DNA of 64,000 bases from Phycomyces blakesleeanus NRRL 1555(-). Taxonomy: Eukaryota > Mucoromycota > Mucoromycetes > Mucorales > Phycomycetaceae. The first letter of the stretch is position 1. Each line of letters starts with the position of its first letter. The position numbers and the translations under genes are program-made. The stretch covers positions 930,001 through 994,000 of the forward strand of contig NW_017265138.1 of NCBI RefSeq assembly GCF_001638985.1, read 5' to 3'. The notes below the pieces were generated by a model, which saw nothing but the letters and a program-made list of their open reading frames with translations, did not search any database and had not been told where the DNA came from. Shown here in pieces: positions 1 through 11,563 of the stretch.

Positions 1-108
1 TTTTCTTTACATAATCTAAATACGAATTTCCAAAAATTGTGATTATTCATAAGTTCTAACTCCCAATTAAGAATCTATAATCCAAATTCCAAAGTTCATA
101 GTTTACAA

Positions 109-156
109 GTCGTAAATTGTAAATTGTAAATCGTAAATCGTAAATCGTAAATCGCT
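109..156. repeat. 8-bp tandem repeat, GTAAATCG-type
   Basis: Successive copies of GTAAATTG then GTAAATCG run here without interruption. The flanking 1-575 is AT-rich non-coding DNA in which I see no gene. Confidence 0.8.
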
Positions 157-575
157 TTCTCTCTATCTCTCTCTTAATATGATTCTTGCTCTGCTTGTTT
201 TCTGGTGATATTAAGGACAATTTACAATTGACACTTAATTTTCAAACAAAAAGGCTATAATGCACTGCTTCTTCAGGCATTGAAGCAAGAAAACTTCATT
301 TTGGAGCTATAAAGGGAAAAAAAATCAATACGAAAAAGAGGTTATAATATAAAATGCAATAACTTGACTAAAGTAAACCCATTCGGAATTGGTGTGTGTA
401 TATACAGCAGCTCAATACGTGATATATTATATTCTACCTTATCTTTATTGTATCCAGTCAAATATTCTTAGCTTTTATCAACTGATTGGACAAGAAATAC
501 AAAAGTGATAGAGGCTGTTATTTATTTTACGTCATCGATATACTTTATATATAGGGACAGTCTTATATATATAAA

Positions 576-615
576 TATATATGGTGCGATCGGAGATAAC
601 TATCTAAGTTTTTGG
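576..615. repeat. Left terminal inverted repeat of the DDE transposon
   Basis: Reverse complement of 3310-3349 with 4 mismatches in 40. The core GGTGCGATCGGAGATAA is matched on the right by TTATCTCCGATTGCACC, with one difference. Confidence 0.85.
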
Positions 616-977
616 GTATTTTTTAAAAGTTTATAACTTTTGCAAAACTTAAGTTAATATAATTCTGAACTCTTAATTCGATAGATATGATTATTATCTA
701 TAGAATTAAGAGTTTACAATTGCTCTAACTACTCTGAATAAAAAGTCTTAGACTTTCAAAGTTGGGATGTATTGGCCTATTTACAACGGAGTTTACCCGG
801 TTTTTACGGTATTGAAACAAGTTAAATGGCTGTCACTGACGGACATTAAATATAATTTCTTAAAAAGGCAAATCACGTGCGTGTGACTTTGACTTTTATT
901 GCGTACCTTTTATTATTTTGGTCTTCCTCAAGTGTTACTACTCAAGCTTAACACACTTATATTTAAAACACTCTAAA

Positions 978-3093
978 ATGCCTCGTCCAAAAAAGAGATC
1001 AACAATGGCAAAGAAAATAAACAGATCGGCTAGTAGTGGAGCTTTTATTAAAAAAATACAATTGGCAAATGAAGATTATATGGACTTGGAGTTTGACCAT
1101 GAAGACGATATTGTTTTGGACGACAGAGAGCTCCAGGGAATGTCAGAAGAAGTTACTTCAGCTGCATATACAAACCAGCTGCTGAAATGGCATGAAGGTG
1201 CTGATAAGTCGCTTCGTGGAACTTATCAGAAAAATTCGCGAACAACTGAATGGAGAAAAAGAAAAGCAGATAATGATGCTTCAAATACGCAAGGAAGCTA
1301 CCGTCTTACAGATAAAGGCTTCTTTATTAAAGTTCAAAAAAGAGGCTCCAATTGAATTAAAAGAATCTATTGATAGTGAATTGGAGAACATACAGATTGA
1401 CAAAATTGCTGTGCTTAAACTTGCACATGAAGATGTTAAGAAAGAGATTTTCCCTTATACTCGCGCAGGTCCTTCTTCTCGGTCAGTTGATGCTTTTGAA
1501 CTCTGTAAGCTTAAATCAGTTGAATGCTACCTTCGATACAGAATATCAGGCGCCAAAACTATGGAAGCTTCAGAGAAAGCATCGATGGAAATATGGCTTC
1601 ACAAAAACACTTATCGTCCAGCTGCTATAAGAAAGTATGCCAAAGAGTATGTTGATTTCCGTTCAATTGCCTTACACCAACAAGGAAAGCATTTGAGAAG
1701 ACATTCTTTATTTTCGGATGAAGATATACAGTCTACTATCTGTAAATGGATTCAAAACCAGAGACCAGAAAGTCGAAGTCTTATCGAAGTGAAGAAGTAC
1801 ATTGATGGAGAGATTTTGCCAAGAAAGCTTGGTATACCTGGAAATACTTCCACAAGTACAATCTGGAAGTACCTTCATGAATGGGGTTATGTGTTTAGAA
1901 AGAACTCTAAAGACATTTATTACGACGGTCATGAAAGAGAGGATGTGATTGCATACCGTCAGAAATGGGCAAAAATAATGATGGTGTACAAGAAGAAAAT
2001 GGCAACTTTTTCTGAAAATGAAGAAACTGTAGTTTTGCCAGTACTTAGATCCGATGAAATAGAGCATGTTCTTGTTACTCCCGATGAATCGACATTCTAC
2101 GCAAACGATGGGAAAGATACCATGTGGCTAATGGAAGATGAAAATCCTATCCGTAAGAAAGGTCCAGGAATGTCTTTCATGATCAGTGAGTTCAAGTGCG
2201 TATGCCACGGAACAATGGCTAGAGGGGCATGGTCGTCACGAGAGGTATTCCGCCCTGGGGCCGACAGAGATGGGTACTGGACGAGTGCGGATATGTTGAA
2301 GCAATTGAAAAAAAATGTTATTCCTCTTTTTGAATTGATTCACCCAGGGTGCAAGGCCGTCTTTTCATTTGACCAAAGCACAAATCACAAAGCGTATGGG
2401 CAAAATGCTTTGATCTCAAGCAAAATGAATCTAAATGACAAAGAGATTGAAGACGACGATCCTTGTTCTTTGCGGGATACAGTATTTGTCCGGAATGGTG
2501 TAGAGGAAGTACAATCAATGTACTACGAGAAGGACGAATGGTTTGCAAAGAAAAGTGGACAATGGGTCCAAAATAAGGTTAAATATGTTAAAGGCGTCCG
2601 TCATATTCTGGAGGAGCGTGGTTTGTGGCTTGAGAAGGATCCGTATAATCCTATTAAGAAATGGCGACTAGACTGTAAGAGTAAAGACGCCTCTGAAGAT
2701 AGCAAGTGCTGTGCACATCATTTTCTGGCTTCACAACCAGATTTTATGTCACAGAAAACTGCTCTTCATGAGACTGTCGAAGACTCTGGTCATATATTTG
2801 AACTTTACCCTAAGTTCCATTGCGAATGCAATTGGATTGAGAGGTATTGGGGTGCCGCAAAGCGTGAAGCTCGCCTCCAGTGTGACTATACGTATAAGTC
2901 CCTGGATAAGAATATCCATACTTTCCTGGATCACGCTGGTAAGCTTCCAAATATCCGCCGGTATTACAACCGCTCGTGGCGCTACATTGAGGCATACAGC
3001 CAAGAGATGAACGTGAAAGAAGCCAATGATGTTGTAAAAAAATTTACAAAAAAAAAATATACTTCTCATCGCCGTGATGAAGGAAGAGAATAG
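978..3093 (+). CDS. DDE transposase, two overlapping frames (frameshifted or +1 shifted)
   Basis: The N-terminal part reads in one frame from ATG 978 to a stop at 1355. It carries the typical basic start (MPRPKKR) and the family's SLRGTYQK...TEWRKRK segment. The remainder lies in the next frame (open 1192-3093). The two must join near the A-rich stretch at about 1255-1300, by one extra base, a +1 ribosomal shift, or an undetected event. No GT-AG intron of usable size fits. The catalytic core is intact: Asp in TPDESTFYAND, Asp in SFDQSTNH and Glu in CNWIERYWG. The last two are about 155 residues apart, far from the DD34E of Tc1. A Cys/His-rich stretch (CKSK, CCAHH, CEC) precedes the Glu. A helix-turn-helix-like region lies around FSDEDIQSTICKW. 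Either a recent indel has inactivated an otherwise intact gene, or the element uses programmed frameshifting. Confidence 0.85.
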
Positions 3094-3309
3094 AATTTTT
3101 ATCTGTACTTTCTTTATTTTTTATTATTTTTGCTTATAAATTATCTTTATCTCTAATTATTATTTTATTAAATATATCAATTCTACTTTTGTGCTTATTC
3201 TTTACGTTTTGAGTGCTAAATATCATTGAATTTTGATTTTTTTTAAAGGTTGTCGGACATTAAATCATAATTGGCTGGCGGAGTTTTCCAGGAGAAAATT
3301 GAAACAAAT

Positions 3310-3349
3310 CCAAAAACATTGATACTTATCTCCGATTGCACCATATATA
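3310..3349. repeat. Right terminal inverted repeat of the DDE transposon
   Basis: Partner of 576-615, 36 of 40 positions identical as an inverted repeat. Confidence 0.85.
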
Positions 3350-4435
3350 GTAAATATTATCTCCTGATAACGAGTTGATATACCAGCACCTTATATATTC
3401 TCTTACTACTAAGCAGACTAATAAAAACCAATAGAATAAAGAGTCTTGAGGTATCGGCAGATATGCAATTGTTTTTCTTTTCTTTTTGAAATACTGTCAC
3501 TTAGTCTTGAATGTACATTTTCACAGGTGCTTATTCTGCACATTTATTCATTTCATCTGCTTAGAGTATTTTTTTATGGTAATAGTTAATTAATTAATTA
3601 GGTATACTGAAGAAAGTAGTCTAGATGTGATTAAACTAAAAATATATACATATACATATTTTAAAAGAAGATTAACATGAACATGATCAAATCTATCATT
3701 ACCATTCTTTTTTTTTAAAAAAACAAGATGGTCAATTTTTACTGCGCAACAACTGGCCTGTATGTAGTTGAAACAATTACGGAAGCCATGGTAATTAAAC
3801 TCGTGCCAAGTCAAATATCAAATTAGTAAAGGATCTCAGAACTTGTCAAGACCTGCATTCAAATGACGATTTTATTGAAATGAATTATGATTATACATAT
3901 ATTTATGAATGTATAAAACTATAACCATATTAAATATGTCAGTAGCTAATTACTACTATTATATATAAGATAGCTTATTAATATATAATTTCAAAAAGTA
4001 ATAATACAATAATTCGTTTTGCTCTATTTGGTCGTACGATATGCACGCCTATAGTAGCACATTACACCATTAAACTGAAGCACCGAAACACTGATGACAT
4101 TTAGAATATTTACGGGTCATACAAATTTAATGTAGAAATCATACGTTCTTGCTAATAAAGAAAAATAATAGTCCTGGCGATTGTTTGAAAAGAATATATT
4201 GATTGATTAACAGATTTTTGTACAAGAAGAAGTAAAAGTAAGAATATATGTAGTAGTAATAGTAGTGGTATAAGAGGAAGACGAAGAATAAAGGCTTCAA
4301 TAAAGAAATTAACAAATTAACAAACAAATAAATAAATAATAGGCAAATAAATCATTCAATTCAGTTCAAGTTTCTGTTGCTTTTGTTTTCTATTGTTTTT
4401 TCTTTCTTGTTTTCTGTTTTTTTAATGTGTTTCAA
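3350..4435. other. AT-rich intergenic stretch
   Basis: No supportable gene. It contains a short TAAT run (3586-3600), homopolymer tracts and, nearest the kinase stop codon, a T-rich stretch that would be the 3' UTR of the minus-strand kinase. Confidence 0.6.
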
Positions 4436-7400
4436 TTATTTGTTTTTTGTTTTTTGTTCCCTTGACCTAGAACTCGAGCTTGGCTTGCGAATCCAAGGGT
4501 GTTTCATTGCCTCTGTTGGAGATAACCGATGTACAGGATCCCATTGAAGACAACTGTCTATAAAGTCAACAAAATCCTCGTCTGTAGATTTCAAAGCTAC
4601 TGCTAATTTCCTGGATCCTGGTTTGCGCTTGAGACCTTTGGAGTTTGGGAAGATACGAGGATTACCATAAGAATCTACAAAAAGAGAGAGAAAAAAAAAT
4701 ATTCAAGTTATTATTAAACATATGCTCTTCATTATCATTATGCACATAATAGCAGTAATTATTTCAAATAATCAATTTTTTTTACCGAACAAGGTTTTGC
4801 GGCGCGTGCTTGCTTCCACGAGACGTTTATCAGGTACTCCTTGAATTTCCATAATACAAGCCAGCTGGTCTTGCTCGTTCTCACCCGGAAAAAGTGGCTT
4901 TCCTGTAAATAACTCTGCTAGAATACATCCTATACTCCACATATCAATTGCACTACTGTAAGGTAGACCCAGCATTACTTCCGGTGAGCGATAAAACCGA
5001 CTCTGGATATATGTAAACACTATACAACGAATAAAATAAATAAATAAATGAATAAATAGAGTATTATTGTTACTATTATAAATTACCTTTTTCACTCTCC
5101 AGACATGAACTACCAAAATCAATGACCTTTATAGTACTTTTTGTGGGGCACTTTAAGATAATATTCTTTATTGTTGTTGTAATGGTGGTTAAAATAGGAG
5201 CATTAGTTAGACTTTATTAAATAATCTATGGATTATAATAGCAATAGCAATAATGTTATAATTATTTCAACTATTCTTCTTCTTCTTCTTTTAATTTACC
5301 TCTGGCTTCAGATCACAATGTATAAGCTTGTGTTTTTTCAAAAGAGCTAGACAATTAAGGATCTGTATTCCAAACCTAATTGCAAGAGAAGGCTGTGTTA
5401 GTTTGTTTTATATTTGTTATTTTAGTATGAACTCTGAAGTAGCTTATGTGCTTCTGTTGGCTTGAGATATTTTACCTTCGAATCAACCCAATACTAAACC
5501 CTTGGAATTGACTACTCTTAAGAAAGTCGTAGAGATTAAAGCTTAAGCACTCAAAGGCAATACACAAATGATTTCGGAAATAAAAGTGATTCAACATTCG
5601 AACCATATTATGTTCATCTTCAGGGTCCTATCAACATCATGATGAGTTGATTACGCTTATGATTATTAAGATTAAAATTAAGATTATGATGATGATGATG
5701 ATTATTATTATTATTGCTGCTGGTGCTGTTGGTAGTGGTGTTGTTTTTATTGATTTGTTTTTATTGATTTTTATGTGTAGAGATAGATAGATATATTATT
5801 TAATAGACTGATATACACAACAAAGAAACAAGAGAGACGAAAGAGAAAGACAGAATAAAAGAAAGAGGACTTACCCATCTGACTAGTTCTTCAAGCGTCT
5901 TGATCTCTACCAATGCTTGGGTGTGATATTGTGGCATATTGCGAATGATCTTGATAGCCACAGTTTGGCCGGTTTTGTGATCAAAGCATTTTACAACCTG
6001 TCCAAACGAACCTCGTCCCAGACCACCGATTGCTTCGTAACGATAGCCCAGATGGTCTTTTTCGACAATGTGGTATTCACCACGACCATCATCATAACCA
6101 AAATTGGAGTATGCTTGGCCAGGGGAGGCACGTCGTTTTTCAGCATGTGCACCAACAAAATACACCTGTGAGTATTCGAGGATCTCTTTGTGTTCAAAGG
6201 GTGACAAACTGTTTCGATAGAGTTTCAAAGCAGCTATATATAAATATAGACAAACAATAACAAAATGTTAATACATGTTTCAAAATTAATATAAATAAAT
6301 AAATAAATACACAAATAAATACATAAATAAATAAAATAATATTATATCATAATCTACACTGTGTGGTTTTTATATACACACATCATGTACACTATGTAGA
6401 CTATGCACATAATGTATATAATGTACATATAATTGTTTCTTGTTTGTTACCTTGAGGAGACATGGCAGGCCTTACCCCCTTTTCTTTCTCTTTCAACCGC
6501 GCCGACTGTTCATTAGATTTCTGTCGATCGTGATCTGATTCGTGCCGTTGGTAAAGTCGAGTGACTTCTTCGCGTGCACTCGCTGACGTGCTTGTACTGC
6601 TATTGTCCACATCCACTAGTACACCAACATTCACACCAGAATCTTCACTAGCACCGTTATCTCCGTCTTTCAATTTGTTTCCATGCAAGCTAGTATTAGT
6701 ATTAGTAGTTCCCCAGCCGTCTCCATCAACCATCCCTTGAAGTCTGTCGTGCCATGATATGGTCTGGGACCCCTTGACTACCGTGTCCGGCTGATGGAGT
6801 GGTATTAGCACACCCTGGGCCACGACAGGGTTTATGCTTAGCTGACAAGACTTTTCGCGTTCTTTCCTAAATTGATCCTGAAGGAGATCATTGGCACTTG
6901 CACAAGACGGCTTACGCACAAGGTTTGTAGAATGCGCGGTGTAGTGCGCCGTAGAAGCAGTCGCAGAAGGAGTCGGCAGCATTCCTGAAACAATAGGAAA
7001 CGTGTCCAAGGATCCCTTGGAACTCGTGTGTCGACTACGAGGAATATTGCTACGGGGTGTCTTTTGAGTAGACGAGCGAGTGGGAACTTGGGCAGGCGGT
7101 TCTTCGGCAGGTTTGGAAGCTCGTTTGGGCGGTTTGGCAAAGCGTTCATTGTTTTCGTCCCATTGGTTAGCCATTGACACATATTGCTCGCTTGGAACAG
7201 CTGCTGCCTTTGGTGTGTTTGGTTTAGAAGAGGACTTGCTTTTTGGAAGAGGAATGCGGGTGAGAGGAGTTGTTTTTGAGGGGTCCTTTTTTATGTCCAT
7301 GTTTTGCTGTACTGGATTATTGCTAATGCTATTGCTATTGCTATGATTTATATTGATGCTGGTATTTGTATTCGTATTATTACGAGTAGAGACACACCAT

Positions 7401-9808
7401 TCGGATTGACTTGCTCTTGATGGTGATAGTGAGCTAGTTGGTGACTTTTATTTTTATATTTGTTCGGTTGTTGTTGTTGTTATTTTTTTTTTGTAAAGTA
7501 AAGAAAGCGAATACCCACATTATTATTGTTGTTATTATTATTGTTATTTTTTATAAACGCACGCACGCACGCACATACAAGAACGCAAGCACGCTTATAT
7601 ATATATATATGCGTATGTATGTATTTAGTAGTGGCGTACAAATATACTTACTTTGTGAGATGGATTGATACATGCGTGAGTAGAAGGAATCGTTTTGAGA
7701 AGTGCATCGATCATGCTGTCACTCTGCTGGGTGTCAGTCTGCTTCTTACTGGCAGCTGGTCTGATCATCGAACTCAGTTTAATGTTCACCTGTGCAGGCA
7801 TCTCCATGTCATCCTTGTCACATCTACAGCCATCTTCTTCGCACACAAGTAACGGATCGAATTCCACTAGGTCTTTATTGGCCTTTCCACTTGATACGGT
7901 AACTTTTATATTCGTATTCGTATTTATGCTCATATTCGTATTCGTATTCGTATTCGTATTCGTATTCGTATTCGTATTCGTATTCGTATTCGTATTCGTA
8001 TTCGTATTCGTACTCGTACTCGTACTTGTATTTACATTTGTAGTCGTGGGTGTAGCAATGGCTGCTATGGGTGGCAGTACGGCTGTGTCTTCACCAAATG
8101 GTTTTTTCCAGCCAAATTTCCCCAATGATATACCACCACTACTATTACTACTGCCACCCACCGCCGGATTAGATTTCGTGTTCTTGGTTATCGATTTATT
8201 GGACCTTGATTTTACACACAACAATGCAGGCCTGTCGTCTGATTCGGTTTCTTCAGACTCTTCAGACTCGAAATCTTGGACCTGATTCATGGTCTTGTTA
8301 CCATGTATGTGTGCTGGTACTGATACTGGTTCTGGTGCTGGGGATGTAGAAGACGAAGAAGAATTCGAGTGGATGGGAACACCAGAGGTGATGCTTGTAC
8401 GACGAGATGATGAATACACTTTTGGAGTTGGTAGTTTTGTCTGTAGCTTAGAAAGTGGCTTCTTTGGGCGATTGATGATTGCTGGTTTGTGTGTGTCGAT
8501 GGCGGAGATGGGAGGAAGACGTCCGGAATTGTTGAAATCCAGGTTTGGTTTTTGTGTGTGGGTTGATTCAACCACCTGACTGTCGAGAGATACACGTGCT
8601 GTAACTGAGTTGTGAGAGGTGTGTTTTGATGACTGGAAAAGATGTGGGCTGGTGACATCAGTGGCAGAAGTAATAAAAGAGGCAGAAGAGGCACCAATGG
8701 TACCAGTGGAGCTTGGATGAGATTTTGTCGATGATGTAGTAAGTGGATCAAATTGTTGAACGGTCGATTGAAGAGTATGTTTGTCTCCCTGAGACTTATT
8801 TGTTCCGGAAAACATCGATCGAGTTGACAAGGGTTCTAGGGCGTGTATGAGGTCCATCGTCTCTTTTTCGGCTAATGTTCTCACACCATAATCGGTCTGG
8901 TCCAGCGATGCCAATGCCTCTGATATACTGTCGGCTTCCAAGGACCGAGTGGTTGAAGCTGTCGGTCGTCCGTAATCTGCTGTGAGTAGTGTCTTTTCAT
9001 GGTGATGAAGCACATTGTACAATGTGTCCGTTCCATCTAGCAAATGTGTCTCTCGCACGGCACTTTTAGGTTCATAGGTCGAGTCTGAGCTTTGTGAAGC
9101 ATATGTAGTTCCAGAAGATCCACTGCTAAGCCTCAGACTATTGTTCTGCACCTCGACTTGATTAAGATCAACTGGTGTTTGTGATTGGGGTTGTATCTGT
9201 AGCTGCGGTTGTAGTGTTGTTATCTTTGTCTTTGTTGATGATATTGTACTGCCTTGCGCTACAGTAGATGGGATTGTATTATTATTTTGAGTTGGCCAAA
9301 AGGTTTCTCCGGATGGCCAGGCAGAGGTATAAAGGTCGTCGTTTTCATTAGCAGGTAAAAGTGACTCACAAGGTTCGTCTTGGTCTCGGTCTCGGTCTCG
9401 GTCCTGGTTTTGACCATTGTTTTGGTCTTGGTCTTGATCTTGACCTTGCCTATGACTTTGAATTTGACTTTGACTTTGACCTCGACCTCGACCTTGAACT
9501 TGGCCTTGACTTTGACCTTGATAGCGTAGTTGATTTGGTCGAGAGTTGGTTTCAAATACATCGTCAACTACAGAATCGATATCCCAGTCTACCACTGCTT
9601 GTGGACTTGTATATCTAGGGGTGTTTGTGTTTGATTCTACATCTACCAACACATGATTTTGTGGTTGCATCCAAGCAGGATGGCTTTCTCTGGGCCATTC
9701 TATAGAGTCAAGTGCCCATGGGCGATTGTTGATGTAATCTGTTGTTGATTCCATCCATTCGATGGTAGTGTCTGGACAAGAGTCGGAAAATGGAGATGGA
9801 TTGGACAT
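4436..9808 (-). CDS. DYRK-family protein kinase (class II / Pom1-like) with very long disordered N-terminus
   Basis: Eight exons join in phase: 9808-7652, 7444-6451, 6233-5875, 5627-5476, 5375-5300, 5165-5087, 5019-4786, 4674-4436, giving about 1429 residues. Roughly the first 1050 are Ser/Thr/Gln/Asn-rich and disordered, with Gln-Asp, Arg-Asp and Asn-Thr repeats. The DYRK-homology box ([16 protein letters not shown], then [11 protein letters not shown]) precedes the kinase domain. That domain shows the Gly loop [16 protein letters not shown], catalytic HCDLKPEN, DFGSS and activation loop [13 protein letters not shown]. The DYRK signature normally reads YxY there. Here the first Tyr is Phe while the second, autophosphorylated Tyr is kept. 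Exon 1 is joined to the rest by donor GTAAGT at 7651 and acceptor AAAAG at 7446, both phase 0, and no ATG lies in the open frame upstream of Met 7300. If that join is wrong, exon 1 is a separate 727-residue protein and the kinase starts at 7300. DYRKs of this type act in cell polarity and growth control. Confidence 0.85.
7906..8033. repeat. Hexanucleotide microsatellite inside the kinase coding region
   Basis: About twenty TATTCG-type hexamers in a row. On the minus strand they encode an (Asn-Thr)n run in the N-terminal region. Being a multiple of three, expansion or contraction keeps the frame. A second coding low-complexity tract (TCTCGG / TTTGAC-type hexamers) lies at about 9375-9525. Confidence 0.9.
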
Positions 9809-10979
9809 TTTTTCTATGAGATTAGATCAACAAAAACACCATTTTCTGTTTCTCCCTCTCTTTTATGTACGTTTGATTATACAGATATCTTAATCAAGCT
9901 CTCTCTCTCTCTCCCTCTTTCTTTATTTTTTTCTTTCTTTTATTTTTTCTTTTTGCATAGTTTATTATGCAACATACTTCCTTTGATTCTTAAGGTCTCT
10001 AATATAATTATTATTACTATTATTATTTAATGTATTGTTACCTTGAAAAATAAATATACTTTTATTTTATCTTTGTTCTTCTTTGGTTGTTGTAGGTTAG
10101 GTCTAATAATGGTCTATGTCTAAAAGAGGAAGAGAAGGAGGAAGAAGAAGATGTAACAAGCCTTTTGAGAATTTGGGGCTGTTTTTTTTTTATAAAAAAA
10201 AAGTATAAATAAATGTGTATGTAAAGGGTATAAAGAAGAGTGAGCTGAAAAAATCTATACAAAAGATGGCTGTGGAAATGGTTCACATAATACATATATA
10301 TATATTTATATTAAATCATTGTATTTTATTTTTATTTTATTTCAAAAATTAAAAAATTAATATATATATATATATATATAATAAAAATGCTTCTTTTTTT
10401 TTTGGATATTGCAGAAATGCGTTGTTATGGGCAACCAAATTACCAATTTGATATATAACCACATACAAACAAATAACACTCTATCTTTTTGTATAAATAT
10501 AGTAGTCAATTAGTTACCAGTAGCAACATATTAAATAATTAATTGCTTGAACGTTAATTGACAGCCCAGACATCTTGTCTACTGGGGGCTAATGGTTATA
10601 TATATATGTGTTTGCGTATGTGTCTGTGTATGTGTATGTCAGTATAAAAGAGGATCGTCCAAGGAGAGATCATCTAATTTAATATCCGATCCATATTTTT
10701 TTGCGTCACTCTTTTAACATCCCTTTTCTTCATGTTATCTCAAAGGAGACAATGAAGAGGATAGAAAGATTTGATTGGGAGTGAATGCCTTGGCGTCACT
10801 CTTTGTATATACATATATATATTATATACTATATATAAAAGATCAAATGCCTTGTTCGTGACATTTTTCTTGAAAAGGATATTTTAGACAGTTTTCCTAT
10901 TTTCTTTTCATCTCTTCTCTTCTCTTTTTCATTTTTTTGAAATCAGACCAAACCAAGCCAAAGAAAAAGAGAAAGAAGT
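9809..10979. promoter_or_regulatory. Divergent intergenic region: kinase (-) and promethin-like gene (+)
   Basis: No gene seen. It contains CT-rich tracts just upstream of the kinase start (9898-9956), long TA runs (10362-10380), and TATA-like boxes before the plus-strand gene. The 12-mer GCGTCACTCTTT occurs twice in direct orientation (10703 and 10793, 90 bp apart), a possible factor-binding pair. Confidence 0.45.
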
Positions 10980-11563
10980 ATGGTGTCCTTGGCAACTAAA
11001 TCCACTACATTTTCAATTAATCAAGTCTGGATTATTCTTGATTACCTCTGGCCAGTGTAAATTATATTATTTGTGCCAATGTACATGCTGATTTCATTTC
11101 CATTAAAAAATAAATAAATAACACCACGACCACTACCACTACTACCGCCACCGCCACCGCCATTATCACCATCACCATAACAACGACCAATCACCAATGG
11201 CAACGCCAACGGCAACAATGATAATAACCATGACAATAAACGCAACCATAACAACAACAAAGTCTGGAGGACCCTGTGTTTATTACAGTATTTAGTGTAC
11301 TGTTTATCCTTCCGGCCACTTTGTTCGTACTTCATGTCCTGTTTGTTCTCTTTACAACAAGCTGGGCTGCAATTTTGATGTGGATTCTGACAGTATCGGT
11401 TTCCATCACAACGGGCCTTGCGGTTCTTGTACCCTTCTTTTTGTTTGCCGTGTTTACTGCTACTGTTCTGACTGGCCTTTGTACAATTCTGAAGCACTTT
11501 TCTTCAGCCGACTGTACCAGCCTAAAAGATAGACTATTGACTATGAGTAATAAACCATCTTAA
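10980..11563 (+). CDS. Promethin/LDAF1-like small membrane protein
   Basis: Two exons (10980-11056 and 11263-11563) join in phase 2 to give 125 residues. ATG 10980 is the first in frame, and the intron donor is GTGTAAAT-type (GT at 11057). The protein is mostly two to four closely spaced hydrophobic segments (from VFITVFSVLF through FFLFAVFTATVL, about residues 30-100). A short polar N-terminus precedes them and a short charged C-terminus follows. This hairpin-like layout and length resemble promethin/LDAF1 (yeast Ldo16/Ldo45), which sits at seipin sites and in lipid-droplet membranes. The assignment rests on pattern only. Any other small tetraspan-like protein is possible. The 206-nt intron is unusually rich in CAC/CAA triplets. 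Confidence 0.6.

Larger units (their letters stand above)
576..3349 (+). mobile_element. DDE transposon with 40-bp terminal inverted repeats
   Basis: A 2.77-kb element bounded by inverted repeats at 576-615 and 3310-3349. Read in the same direction the two match at 36 of 40 positions, and both outer ends read TATATATGGTGC. It encloses one transposase gene. The leader (616-977) and trailer (3094-3309) are non-coding. They share a direct repeat containing CGGACATTAAAT at about 839 and 3254, possibly a transposase-binding or subterminal motif. The flanks are so TA-rich that a TA target duplication cannot be told from background. The transposase family is one I know as very common in basidiomycetes and other fungi, with a DDE superfamily endonuclease fold. 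The reading-frame break suggests this copy may not be autonomous. Confidence 0.85.
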
